A DNA stretch of 64,000 bases from Arthrinium phaeospermum (Eukaryota > Ascomycota > Sordariomycetes > Amphisphaeriales > Apiosporaceae). Positions 32,041-43,236 of this stretch are shown here, piece after piece; the stretch's first letter is position 1; every line of letters begins with the position of its first letter. Made by a program: the position numbers and the translations under genes. The notes under the pieces are model-generated. The model saw only the letters and a program-made list of their open reading frames with translations, made no database searches and had not been told where the DNA came from. The DNA is taken from assembly GCA_006503535.1 (NCBI GenBank), contig QYRS01000004.1, positions 3,658,001 through 3,722,000 of the forward strand, written 5' to 3'.

Positions 32041-33882
32041 AGTTGTCATTGCCAACATTTGTTTCACCAAGGATAGACCACATGGGTTTCTTCGGATTTC
32101 TTCGGCGGTTCATTTGTTTTCTTCGGCGGTTTGTTTGCTTGTCCTTTTAAGATGGACACTGCAACTTGAGTTGCAGCATGGATAGTTGATACAAACCGTT
32201 TGTGACCACACTTGCCCGCTGTGCCCCTCACGTAGTCTATATGTCTCCCGGCGCCTCTACTCGTCAGGTCGACGCTCATAGCGGAGTGAGTGCTTCGAAA
32301 CAATGGGTAAGGTGTCTCTGCTTTTCCAAGGTGGAAAAGAAAGGGAAAAGAGCGAATCCACTGCGGCGTCTCCCCTGGTCTCGGCACTGCAGGCGAGAGG
32401 CGCACCGGCGTCAATCTTATTTCCTGGGTTTGGTTCTCCTTCGCTTCGCTCGCCATCTTTTTCCAAGCCTCAGTGGCTAGTTTCCCACAGCCACAAGTGA
32501 GAAGCGTGCTCAGATAAGATCTCACCAAGCGAATCCCAAGTTTCGTTCTTGTCGGTGTTGTTTCTGGCAAAACATGGGGTGTGCATATACCGACCGATGT
32601 AAGATTTGAGGCGGATTTCGGCATCGTCGTTTTGCTACATTGGTATTCTACAACCGGCGATACTTTAGTCGGTAACAAACAAGTATCAGAAGGAAGTCCT
32701 GGTGGGTTGGTCCAGGCTATGCCACGAGAATCGCTCATGGTCCGGCACCCGTTACGATCTTGATGGAGCTATATCCAGTCTGGAGATCGGTGCGTGAATT
32801 GCAATCCCCTGCGATACGTGAGCTCGAGCCTGTGCCCTTCCCCGTGGGCGATCGAACATCAATTTGTAGTATGCTTACAGGCAGGATGGGGGGCGTGTTC
32901 TTTGTCCCCTTGCAGGCCTGTGGGCAAGATAAGCTCGGCGTGGCTATCATTCCCGGTCTAGCAATATAGTACCCGCCTGGAATCGCGAAGGGACCCGCTG
33001 AATGAGGGCGTGGGGCGCGAGAGGCGTCCACATTGGGGGCAGTGATACGCCATTTTCCTGCCTGGGGTGGGGAGCCGCATGTTTTCAGCAAGGCACGCAC
33101 AGACCTGGGCCAAACCTTCTTCACCCCTGCCCGCAGCCATCATCCCATGTTATCGCCTAGCATTGGGCCAGTCAATGTGACCAATATCCACCGACGCCCG
33201 GACTTGACCAAGATTGAAGGTCGACACACGGAGACACGGCCGAGTGGGCGAAGCCATGCAGTCGTTGAAAACGTGCAAACAACCTGGGCACCTTCATAAA
33301 GAACCCGCTTTCCTCCCCTCCTCCCCTCCTCAACGCAGGAACCCCGCGAGTAATGCTCGCGCATGCAACAACGATAACGCCGAACATGTGGGGGTTACGC
33401 TTCGACACTGCAGTAGCTGCCGCTGTAACCTTACAACCTTAGTTGAAATATCGGGTTGGGATTGGGGCAAGATCCGCAGGGAATGGGCATCGTTCGCCCG
33501 GCCACGTGAAGCAGGCAGGCCGGTTCCCTGTCATCTGGACTTTTGGCTTCTTAAATACCTGGGGATGCAACGGCGCTTCCTCCCGTCCTTCTCCCTGGCC
33601 TCCTACATCACGGTTCACCGTGTCACCCAAATATACCATCGCTACCGCCTCATGAGGCCCGACGAGGATCGCCTTGTCATATCGGCCCTCTTGCTAGAAT
33701 AGCAGCAGAAGCAGCCGCCACGCCACGCCACGATCGACACTCATTTCTGTCTCTTTGCCTCCTGCTCGGTATTATTACGATTCGATGCCACTTTAACCCG
33801 GCAGAAACGAACGACTCACCAAGAACGGGTTTTCCCCCGAATATATAAACTCGAAAAATAAAATCACCACAAGCAACGAACA
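32041..33882. other. Intergenic, 1.8 kb
   Basis: No supportable gene. The last 100 bp carry a TATATAAAC at 33842 and an AC-rich leader for the membrane-protein gene. Confidence 0.55.
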
Positions 33883-35275
33883 ATGGCTTTCCTCTTTCCC
33901 GTCGAAACAGGCGCGCAGTACCTGTTCGTCGTCTGGTCGGTGTTCTTCACCGTCATGGCGACAGTGGCTGTGGGCATGCGCCTCCTGGCTCGCCGTGTCG
34001 CCGACAGGAAGCTCGGCTCCGACGACATCCTCATGGTCCTTTCGTTGATAGTGCTCCTAGCCTACCAAGTCGTCAGTATCTTAGGTACGCCCGTCCCGCC
34101 TCTAGAGGACCACCAGCCTGGCTGGCTCCTCCTAAATCGCATCGTCGTGCGCGTTATTGACTGGGTATCATCCACTATGCAGCCGTAGTAGTTGGGGGGA
34201 TGGGCTTCCATATCGACGACATCGAAAATCGGTTCCTAGTTCTCCCGCCATCCGAGATCTTCACCAAGGTAAGACGGGGACTCTGCCGGCCGTTACTAGA
34301 AACCTTCACTGACCTTCCGATAAACTACAGTACCTCCTGGCCACACAAATTATGTGGTGTGTCAACCTGACCCTGACCAAAGCCTCCATCTTGACGCTGT
34401 ATACCAAAATCTTCACCATGCGGCCTTTCGTCCTTGTGGCCAAGATCACGATGGTGGTGACCGCCTCCTGGTAGGTTCCTCGAGTCGGACGCCCCCTTTT
34501 TCGAGTCGGGAACAGTGTGCTAACCCACGACCGATCAGCTCCATCATTATGATCGTAGGGTCCCTCTCGGTTTGCCGGCCCGTCGCCTTCTACTGGGACA
34601 AGAGCATCCAGGACGGCGCCTGCGGAGACTACCCGGCTCTGTGGACAGCCAATGCCTGCATTACCATCGCCACCAGCGTGGTCACCCTCGTCCTTCCCAT
34701 CCGTCACGTATGGAATCTCCAATTGGAGCGGAATAGTAAAATCTTCTTGATGGGAGCTTTCAGTCTCGGATTCTTGTACGTTCTGCTCTATGCGCCTGCC
34801 CCTGACATACTTCCCCATACACGCACACCAATTCATCAATTATCTGGGGAGAAATCGGTCGACTAATTTTCCATCTTTCATTCTCCGAAACAGAACATGC
34901 ATCGCCGGCGCCGTCTACATCAGCATGATCGCGTCCTACGACCCCTCCGACTCGACCTACAACGCCCTCCCGCTGATGCTGGTGGCCTTCGTGGAGCCGG
35001 CCATGGGCATCGCGCTCGGCTGCGTGCCGGTCATGCGGCCGCTCTTTCATAAGGGTGGCACCAACAGACGACACACGGGAGCGTTGAGGCTGGCGCCGGA
35101 CTCGTCGGCCGTGTCGGCCAGCTGCCTGCACTCGAAGAACTCGTACAGCTCCTCCCCGGCCCTCGGGGGCGGCGGCCAGCACGAGCTCCAGGCCATCACG
35201 GTGAAGACTTCGTGGTATGTGCATCACCAGGGGTCGGATAGTCGGTCGTTTCTTGGGAGTCGGAGTAGTAAGTAG
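33883..35275 (+). CDS. Rhodopsin-domain (Pth11-like) integral membrane protein (348 aa)
   Basis: Five exons (33883-34084, 34183-34268, 34331-34470, 34539-34775, 34894-35275) splice in frame to 348 residues. Hydrophobic segments (FVVWSVFFTVMATVAVGM, ILMVLSLIVLLAYQVV, WCVNLTLTKASILTLY, SIIMIVGSLSVC, ACITIATSVVTLVLP, IFLMGAFSLGFL, LPLMLVAFVEPAMGIALG) fit a seven-helix bundle. RLLARRVADRKLGSDDIL, LTKASILTLYTKIF and DGACGDYPALWTANA are hallmarks of the fungal rhodopsin-domain family. This family includes Pth11-type receptors but also many orphans. No CFEM domain is present. The C-tail is Ser/Gly-rich and cytosolic. Its ligand cannot be predicted. Confidence 0.9.
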
Positions 35276-36666
35276 GTAGTGTATGATACGGAGGGTAGAG
35301 ATATTGGGAGGCCTTGAGTGGCTCCTTCACTTGTACGATACTATGTCAGAGCGCATTACTAGTGATTAGATGCTCGTGGCCCTTGGTATGTAGCGAGAGC
35401 TTATTGTATCTATTACTGAAATACAACATTTGAAATAAGAAGTCGTGCAATTCTTCTTGAATAGTCGTGAAGCTCGATCGAGTAAAGATACAACGAGCAA
35501 ACGAACGATTTGGAAAATGGAGAAGACCGAATACTTTCCGCCCATATCCTCGACAACGGTGGGCTCCTCGATTACATAGGTACACTTGCTTCAACCTGCC
35601 CGCCTGCAACGTTGCGGTAGGACTTTCACGGTTGCATGGGACGGTCAGGTGAGGACCCCGCGCCGGCGGCGCTCGACGGCTGAGGCGGCACAAACGGTGA
35701 TCTTCTTCAAGCTCACCCTAAAGGCTCGCATACATACAGCCGAGGGGTCGTCCCAGAAACAGAAGATAGGGAAGGTAAGCAGCAGCATGATGTAAGATTT
35801 GATAAGGGAGAAGCCTTTGATGCACTAGAAAGAAGATGCTCGGCTACCTCAAAGTCATGACAGTGAAGGTATTCCTAAACCAAATAAAAGTAAGCAGCGA
35901 TCGAATAAAAAAAGAAACGAATATGAGGAGATGGAGCTGAACCTCCTGTGCTCACCTGACTAAGATGGCTGCAAGAAGCAAGCATAGAATGTCGAAAGAT
36001 GCAGCCCGATGACATCCGCTAATGCACGGCATGTTAACCGAATGCTTGTTTGTTGCCCTGCGCACCTTCGGAGCTGAAGGGTCGTGCGACCCGAGGATGT
36101 GGTGAGCGGTCAGCTTTTTAGGGTTCGGCTAGGCAGGAGACAGCTTCATTCTGCGAGGTCGGCAGCCGGCATCCCTGGCCGACCTGAACTCATTTGGCGC
36201 TTGCAAACCTAATGACAAACCAGCTGCACACTCTCCTGGCAACTGGGTCAAACATTGGAATTTCCTGCTGTTCAGCTCGTTTGCCAATAAGCAGCCACCG
36301 CGCCCTGGAATGCAAGGCACCTACGTCATTTAGACGGAATCTCCGGGACGCTTGCTCGAAGACCATGAGGAAACAAACACGACAGACAGAGGCCCATGGC
36401 AGAGGGGTCTACCACCGCCGGTGGCTTGCTTACGGCGCTGCTCGTATTTGTTTGGCGGTGGCGTTTGTGTTGATCTTCATTCGAGTCCCCCTTCCCCCTT
36501 TCTGACTGGACAGCGGCGCGAGCCAAGACAGTATAAAGACCAGGCCAACGGCTGCCAAGACATTGATCATCAACTCGCATACCAATCAATCTGAATCAAC
36601 TCACTCTTGAAGATCTCCATCATAATTACATTCTTACGTGCCACTCAAGATTCAAACTCAATCAAG
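35276..36666. other. Intergenic, 1.4 kb
   Basis: No supportable gene. The end carries a GTATAAAGA-type TATA box near 36531 and the leader of the following secreted-protein gene. Confidence 0.55.
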
Positions 36667-37201
36667 ATGCGTTCCTTCACCATTGCCCTTTCTCTCCTCC
36701 TTGGCTCCGCCTTTACGTAAGCACCCCATCCTCCTCCCGGACTTAGAGCTTGTTCAAGACACTAATACCCGATAGTTCCGCGGCGGATGCGGCCGTGAAG
36801 CCCACCCAGACCCTTCCGGCCACTTGCACGACCACCAGCCGGTACGGACTCGCGACCCACAGCTGCTACACGGCCACGCGCTACACCACCCGCAGTGCGT
36901 CTATACCCCTTCTCCTCTCCACCATTTCTTACCAGTTATACACCTACCTAATATACACATACTAATACGCGAGAACACAGTCGGCGGCTGTGAGCGCCTC
37001 GAGTGCCCCCCGCGTACCAACCACGTCGAGTGCCCCCTCTTCATCCCCGTCACCACCGTCGAGGTCCCCTGCAAGACCGACTGCTGCCCCACCACACCGA
37101 CGCACGTTTCCACCACGCCCTGCCCGGAGCCGTGCCCGGAGTGCCCCCACTCAACGCAGACCCGGACCGTTACTACCGGCTGCCCGGTTTCCCAATATTG
37201 A
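36667..37201 (+). CDS. Small secreted cysteine-rich protein (129 aa)
   Basis: Exons 36667-36716, 36776-36894 and 36981-37201 give 129 residues. The signal peptide is MRSFTIALSLLLGSAFTSA, and the mature chain holds 12 cysteines, including CC and CPEPCPEC. The C-terminal half is Thr/Pro-rich, suggesting O-glycosylation and a wall-associated or extracellular location. I recognise no named family; small secreted Cys-rich proteins of this kind are candidates for surface or host-interaction roles. No GPI signal is seen. Splice phases (2 and 1) are consistent. Confidence 0.85.
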
Positions 37202-37471
37202 AAGCAAAGGAGTGGATGGGAACGAATCACGATGGCTGTATTTCTTCGACGAGAAGGGACGTAGATGGAGATGATGGAAATATTTCTTCGACGAAAGGGG
37301 ACGAACTACTGGAGGTTATGAGTAATGTTTATGTATTTGTTATGAGGGGGGTTGGAGTGGCTGGTTTCGGGGTGTAGGGATAGCTTTGTTTTATGAATCA
37401 CGAAATTGATTTACTGCAGTCACATTTAATAAAGGCATTTCGGGAAAGTCACTTGACTGGAAGCCCTTTGC

Positions 37472-37648
37472 CCAATACGGGTGCGGCGTGCAATTAAACT
37501 GCCAAATCTTCATAACGTTGTTCTCGTACTTCAGGGCCGCCGCTTTGTTGTTGTATACGTCAAGGTAGTTGGGGGCCGAGAAGATGGTCATGACACTTGG
37601 GAACCCCGTGGTCCTCGTCCTCTTTCGGTCCATTCGGTAGCCGGCATC
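37472..37648 (-). pseudogene. Calcineurin A (PP2B catalytic subunit) gene fragment
   Basis: The minus-strand frame from 37648 down to about 37472 encodes the phosphatase-domain segment of the calcineurin catalytic subunit. It contains [46 protein letters not shown] and [10 protein letters not shown], close to the conserved end of the PP2B catalytic core. About 59 codons match; the expected following helix is absent and the sequence turns unrelated. There are no introns and no upstream catalytic metal motifs. It starts immediately after the TGA of small family member G and in the same frame. It is a partial duplicate, not a working phosphatase. Confidence 0.85.
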
Positions 37649-38152
37649 TCAGTCGTCCTCGTCCTCGGCGTTCTCGGCCGGGACGGCCCAGTCGTCCTCG
37701 TTCCAGGCCATGACGTCCGGGTTCCAGTAGACCGCCGACTTGACGGCGGCCAGGACGGCCCCGCCGTAGTCGTACATGGTGCGGCGCGGCATGTGGTCTT
37801 CGAGGTCGTCCCTATATAGAATTGCAAATGAAACGTTAGTCATGCCTATGATCATAGGTTGGATAGGGACTGGGTCCGTGCACTATAGGATAGATACTGG
37901 GTCCGTGCGTTACGGGATAGTGAATGGGTCCGTGCGGGTATAGACTTACAGGTTCTCGGTGATGGCCTCCGTGCAGGCATCCCGGATCAGCTTCTGCTTG
38001 CCGGCGGGGAGGGCGGCGAAGGCGGCCAAAGCCGAGAGGATGCTGTCCAGGATGGACCAGCATTTTCTGTAGCGGTTGTAGAGGCGCATGGCCCGGAGGT
38101 TCGGCGGCTTGGGACCCGGCTGGGCACTTGCATTGTTCATTCTGCTGGCCAT
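37649..38152 (-). CDS. Small two-exon family protein, member G (121 aa)
   Basis: Exons 37950-38152 and 37649-37811, with a phase-2 intron of 138 nt, give 121 residues. Exon 1 has an Asn/Gln/Pro-rich start, then LRAMRLYNRYRKCWSILDSI and AALPAGKQKLIRDACTEAIT. Exon 2 begins LDDLEDHMPRRTMYDYG, aligning residue for residue with IDDFMDHTPPRTVYPRE of member A. It continues VYWNPDVMAWNEDDW and ends in an acidic EDEDD tail like member C. This is the only family member outside the first 18 kb. Its stop codon abuts a calcineurin A fragment. TATAAATAG at about 38361-38369 may be its TATA box. The intron holds a three-copy 27-bp repeat. Confidence 0.8.
37861..37941 (-). repeat. Three-copy 27-bp repeat inside the intron of member G
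   Basis: The block NTGGGTCCGTGC occurs at 37870, 37897 and 37924, each within a 27-bp unit. It is confined to the intron. Confidence 0.8.
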
Positions 38153-39085
38153 GATGGTTGTTCTGTGTTCGGCGATGTTATTATTATTAATAGGTTGTGC
38201 TTCGGCGACGATGAGGCTGGCGATGTGTTTGTTTGGTGAGAGATGAAGTGGTGCAACAAAGTATTAGGTCAGTTTTTTTTCCACTCACTTCAGAGCTTCC
38301 CTCTTTCACAATCGACGAAAAGGGGAGTCAAATTAGAATAAATATTAACCATACTTTCTATTTATAAATTTAACTGCTTCTTTATCTTTTATTTTATCTA
38401 GGTGTTCAGAATATTACTTTTGCATGGATTTTTGAGGTGTTGGGGTTCGGCTGTCCAAACCAGAAACCAATCAATCCCTCCTCACACCACCCAGGGATAT
38501 GTTGGGAAACGGAGCTAATGTGTATTGCTGTGCTGCTTTGTTGTTGGTTCCGCCGCTTAGATGAATTCATATCTAGGGCCGTTAAAGTGCAGATTCATTC
38601 AAGGCCTGGTTTCCTCCAGTTGATAGAGCCTCGGCGAAGAAAATCATAAAAACTGCTGCTGCTGAATATTGTTTTGGATAATTAAATATCATTTCTTCGG
38701 CGATCTCTATTAGTTTACCACATTTTTTGGGTAATGTTTGACATTGAACATAGTATCCGCACCCGTCATCTATGCTCACAATCATATGGTCTCGCGATGT
38801 ATGTTATTGATATTGCTGTTTGGTATGACTTTGGTTATTTGCACTTCTACTGACCTCCAGAGCTGAGCCAGTATTAACCTACTTCAAAGCACAGACCCCA
38901 TTGGGTATTCGAGTAGCTGAAAACAAGAAAGAGGTATTGTTACACTACAGAATGAAGACATAAGTCCGGTACAGCCCCCTCAGGGCTAGCATCTATACGT
39001 ATGCGAAAAAGATATTGCCCTCAAAGTATCCAGCAATGGCCCACGGGTCCTGATCCTGCTCAGTTTGATTTGGTCTTGGGTTGTA
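38153..39085. other. Intergenic: promoter of member G and unassigned sequence
   Basis: AT-rich around 38330-38410. No supportable gene. Confidence 0.55.
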
Positions 39086-40464
39086 TCAAAGTCCACTCTG
39101 GGCAAGGAAGTCGGTCATGACACCAAAGGCGCCAGTAGCGTTGAGATTGAAGTTGATGCCATGACCAGATTTTGGGTGCACAGCGGCCTGGAACGGCTTG
39201 GCTTTGCTGAAGATCTCCCGAGCCGGATGCTCTAGGATGCCGTTGCAGTTACCAGCACAGTTGAAATCATATTCTCCAGTCAAAAGCAGAACCTATACAC
39301 ACATGTATCGCGTTAGTCTTTGGTCGTTTTTTCCTCAACGATGCTCAGGAGAGGAAGGTACTCACCGGCCCGGTGAAGTTCGTGGCACCCGGAGGCCCAG
39401 ATGCGGCCGGGAGAAGCTCGATAGCGGCCAGCGGCTGAGCGATGTGCTGCGTGTACCAAAGAGCATCAGGATCGAAAGCAGCAGGGTTGAAAAATGTGCC
39501 GGCGTTGCCATAGATGTCGGCAAACGCCAGGTATCCGCTGTCCAAGCCATGGTACTTGGCGGGGGAGACCGTGTTGGCGATGTTGAGACGCGCGCCCTCG
39601 AAGAAGGCGGGGAAGTCGCTTTGGTTGTAGCCTGTGCCGGTGAGGATGATGCCGTCCGAGAGGGACGGGTCCTGCTCCACGAGGGTGTGCGTCAAGATGG
39701 ACCCGAAGGAGTGGCCTACGTGCACAATCTTGGACGGCTTGCCGATGGTGCCCGTGTACTGGCCCGACTTCAGACTGTTGGTGAGGGAGGTGAGGATGGC
39801 GAGGTGGTTTGATACTTGGCTTTCGTTGTATCCCGAGACTCTGGGCTGAGGTTGGTATCCAGAGGGGGACTGTTCTTGAAAAGGGGAAGACGAGAGTGGC
39901 TTACCTCGAGGACTTTCCAGTTCCAAGCCTGTCGTACATGAAGATAGAGTAACCCTTGGAAACGGCGTACTCCGCGAAACTGTACTCAGAGGTGTTCACA
40001 GTCGGGATCCAGTAGCTAAACGACAGGTCAGTAGACTGAAACAGAGTATGTCACTCAAAGACGGGCACCTACCGTCTATCATAACCAAGGCCATGAGTAG
40101 CCAGGAGAACCGTCTCGTCATGGCCGCCCTTGGAGGAGTTCTTGGGAGAACAGAACGTGGCGCCGATCTTGTAGTCGCCGGTGACATTCTTGCTCCCCGA
40201 GAACGGTTTGAAGGGAATGACCTCGGGTCCGGTGGAGCGTCGGATCAGGGACAGGATGAAGGCGGACACGTCGAAGTTGCTAGAGAATTTGGGCAGGTCC
40301 CAGATGAGGGCCTCGGTTCGGGTCGTGACGGGGATCTGGTAGTCGATGCAGTCGCCTATCTTTTCCATTGACTCGGATGTCAGTGGATACGAAGGGGCGC
40401 TCAGGGCGGGCGATAAGAGTAGTGCACTGAGCAACAAGTGACGGTATTGGTTAAGGAGAAACAT
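39086..40464 (-). CDS. Secreted alpha/beta-hydrolase (394 aa)
   Basis: Four exons (40073-40464, 39905-40015, 39366-39840, 39086-39292) give 394 residues. A signal peptide (MFLLNQYRHLLLSALLLSPA) precedes an alpha/beta-hydrolase fold. The oxyanion region is TVLLATHGLGYDRRYW. The nucleophile elbow is VGHSFGS (Ser about 212), the acid is Asp in TGEYDFN (about 335) and the base is His in HPKSGHGIN (about 370), so the full triad is present. Substrate is unknown; esterase, lipase-like or peptidase activity are all possible in this fold. Several NxS/T sites suit secretion. An upstream in-frame ATG exists, but the chosen start gives the better signal peptide. Confidence 0.9.
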
Positions 40465-41232
40465 GATGGCGACAGGTAGAGAGTCAGAAGATTGGATAAT
40501 AAGAAGTGAGTTGTATGAGAAGAGATGAGTGATGCCCGAAATGTCCCAAGCAACACAGAGAATGACCAAAACCTTTATATACAAATGAAGATTCATATGT
40601 TTTGGCTCTCACCTCGATTGAACCCTAAGCCCCGAGCTGGTATCAATCAACATAGGATTTGCAAACACGGTGGATCACGTTGTACTAGAACAGCTGCGCC
40701 CTTTCGTCAGCACTATGGATTAGCTGCAATGTGCTTTTTCCTGATTTAGTCGACAAAAGTACGACCTTCGACTATATAATTCCAAATACGCAAATGATCA
40801 TGACTGCCTAAATTGTTCGGAATCGGTCTCGTACAGCTTGCCACTGTTTGTGAAAGTTCGTGTGGGCTGGTGGCTCAGCACCGAGGCATTAGCTCCCACC
40901 AGCGCTGCGCACACTTCTCCAGAAACTACAGTCCATATGACTTGAACAAACCGCCTAGTGTAGGTATAAGCCACTGCTACGGGAGGTAATATAAGATATC
41001 CCTCCTTGTCTTGTTTGTTTTCCAGAAGTCGTCAGCAATGATTTGTCATGCCGATGCCCCACTTCAGTCATTTCATCCAAGTAAGCCACCAAAATCTCAA
41101 ATCGTGGAACGAAGTTGCCCACCAGCTCCTCGCACTCGACAATAAGCCCAAGAATCAGAATCATCTCTGGTCTTTCACCAACCAGTATTAGTGTCTTCCA
41201 AACGCGATTTTCAGTATCCAATAACAAATCAT
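40465..41232. other. Intergenic upstream of the hydrolase
   Basis: A 90-codon minus-strand frame at 40955-41227 (ECEELVGNFVPRFEILVAYL) looks protein-like but has no recognised family or splice partner. It ends beside the tRNA gene and could be a gene remnant. Confidence 0.45.
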
Positions 41233-41305
41233 GGTTTGGTGGTGTAGTTGGTTATCACGTCAGTCTAACACACTGAAGGTCCTGGGATCGAGCCCCAGCC
41301 GAATC
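41233..41305 (+). tRNA. tRNA-Val (anticodon AAC)
   Basis: 73 nt fold as a cloverleaf. The acceptor GGTTTGG pairs with CCGAATC (two G-U pairs). D-arm GTG/CAC, anticodon stem TCAGT/ACTGA with loop CTAACAC (anticodon AAC), and T-stem CTGGG/CCCAG are all present. The A box TGGTGTAGTTGG and a B-box-like GGGATCGAGCC are visible, there is no intron, and a short T-run follows near 41312-41320 as a Pol III terminator. Confidence 0.93.
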
Positions 41306-41707
41306 AAGAATTTCCTTTTTGCTTGTTTCACCAAATAGTAATTGGTAAAGCATCTCTTTATAAGACTCATAATAAGCCTATATTGAGATTGTCCAGCTTT
41401 TTGATGGGCTGTTTGATTGCTGAACTATTCGCATTGGTAGAAGATAGCGTACTGTGAGGTTTTGCCAGTAAGAGCCCGCGGAGCGACACGCTATATTTAG
41501 CAGGTAAATTAGCGATGTCAGGGCCACGCGAGCCAAACTCAGCAGATCCTGTATGTCGGCATACGCCATCTGACGCTCCGACTCTAGCGCTGTAAGCCCA
41601 ACAAAACCCGCTGCGTCTGTCTCTTTCATATGCTGTAACAGCATTCTACTCTCCAGCCAAAACCTCCCGGATTTCCATCGGCGCGATATACAATTTATTA
41701 CAGTTCA
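41306..41707. other. tRNA terminator and promoter of the Zn2Cys6 gene
   Basis: No convincing gene. An 88-codon minus-strand frame at 41378-41644 has no recognised motif. Confidence 0.5.
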
Positions 41708-43096
41708 ATGGCAACCCCGGTCCAGAACATGAAGCCCCTGAGGAGGGCATGCGACCGGTGCTACGAACTCAAGGCGCGTTGCCAATTGGCTCAATCGGGG
41801 GCGAAGTGTTCTCGGTGCGAAAGACTTGACCTGGACTGCTCAACTACCCGCCCCATCCGGGCAGCAGGGCGGAAGGTGCAGAGAAGGAAACTCTCTGCCT
41901 CTGCCAAACTGCCAAAAGAACAGCCTGAGGACATTGTCGCCTGGCTAAACGATGCCTCGGATCTACTTCCGGGAGAGCGCGATCTGCTGATCTTTCTCCT
42001 AGGGCGACCCGAAAGCCTGGACTGTTATGTGGTATGCCCAAGCTTTCAAGCCGCAGCGCGACGGTCCCTGGCGACTCAATTGTCAGCAGCTCTACCGACC
42101 GTCAAGGATGCGTATCTTGCGTTTGCTATTGCGCTGAAGCAATTGGAATCATCCATTTCAACGGACACTGATGACATCGTTCGCCATGCATCATCTGCTA
42201 TGGCGACATTGCGCTCCCTTCCAGTCTCAAACCAACAAGACGCGGCCCTATGTCTTACTCTAGGAGCTGCGGTCGCATTGTCGATGCACTCGACTATTGG
42301 GATGGGCGTCGCAGAGATATGTCGCTATTGCTTGACTACAACTATGCCATTCATGAATGAGACGATAGTATCTGATGGGCACTCCAAATCGTGGCGTGGC
42401 TTCTTGGTGTTATTGGAGACGATGGACTGTCTCGTGCATCGCCAGAAGCCAGCAGCGCGACTTCAAGCCGGGGCATCAGAAGCCGTGGATCGGCATCTGG
42501 GTCTCAGCACCCCTTTACTGCCATACTACTACGACTTATGTGTAATAAGTCACTCGTTGACCAGCACGACCGACACCGACGTTCTGGCTTTGCTGCATAA
42601 ACAGCTAGAAGGGATTCATGCATCTGTGGAAGCATGGCGACCATCCCTCGCGGGGTCACCTGCAGGCCAGTTCGAGTCGGCCGAGATTGTCAACCTCCTC
42701 GCCCAAGCTAAGGTGTACCGACTGGGGGCGCTCCTGGTGAGCCACCGACTGCGGTACGCGTTTGGCGAGCAAGACGACTCGGCCGAAATCTGGTCGAAAG
42801 AGATCCTGACTGAGCTGGAGATTGCCCATCAGATCACGCAGAGACCCATCCGGTGCGTGACGCTGCCGTTCATGATCGCCGCGGTCGAGATTCGGGACCC
42901 TAACGCACGCAACAAAGCTATCGAGAGCATAGATACGTATGTCGATGACTGCTCTCCGGTTGTCCGGGGAGCGGCGGGGGATTTCTTACGCAGGGTTTGG
43001 TGTGAGCGGGACTTGCAGATTATGGATTGCTGGCTGGATTCGATTCACAAGCCGTGCCCTGTGATACATTCTATAGAAACTGCATGTGCCGCCTGA
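41708..43096 (+). CDS. Zn2Cys6 fungal transcription factor (462 aa)
   Basis: A single exon of 462 residues. The N-terminal binuclear zinc cluster has six cysteines at 15, 18, 25, 34, 37 and 44 (CX2CX6CX8CX2CX6C), followed by a basic linker (RAAGRKVQRRKLSA). The rest is helical, like the regulatory part of secondary-metabolism regulators. It ends 140 bp from the stop of the convergent amidase gene. The length is short but normal for cluster-type regulators. Binding to CGG-type sites is the family norm; targets are unknown. The neighbouring amidase and the NRPS-like reductase are plausible partners by position only. Confidence 0.92.
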   Translation: MATPVQNMKPLRRACDRCYELKARCQLAQSGAKCSRCERLDLDCSTTRPIRAAGRKVQRRKLSASAKLPKEQPEDIVAWLNDASDLLPGERDLLIFLLGRPESLDCYVVCPSFQAAARRSLATQLSAALPTVKDAYLAFAIALKQLESSISTDTDDIVRHASSAMATLRSLPVSNQQDAALCLTLGAAVALSMHSTIGMGVAEICRYCLTTTMPFMNETIVSDGHSKSWRGFLVLLETMDCLVHRQKPAARLQAGASEAVDRHLGLSTPLLPYYYDLCVISHSLTSTTDTDVLALLHKQLEGIHASVEAWRPSLAGSPAGQFESAEIVNLLAQAKVYRLGALLVSHRLRYAFGEQDDSAEIWSKEILTELEIAHQITQRPIRCVTLPFMIAAVEIRDPNARNKAIESIDTYVDDCSPVVRGAAGDFLRRVWCERDLQIMDCWLDSIHKPCPVIHSIETACAA

Positions 43097-43236
43097 CTGA
43101 AGTTCTAGGCATGTTATTGCTTCGAAGAAAGCATCGATCCAATTCTATTCTTCGCCCATTTCTGTCGTGTTCGTTGAACCTTCTCCAAGTACTCTTGAGC
43201 TACAAGTACATGACAACACCCACCTTTAACAATACT

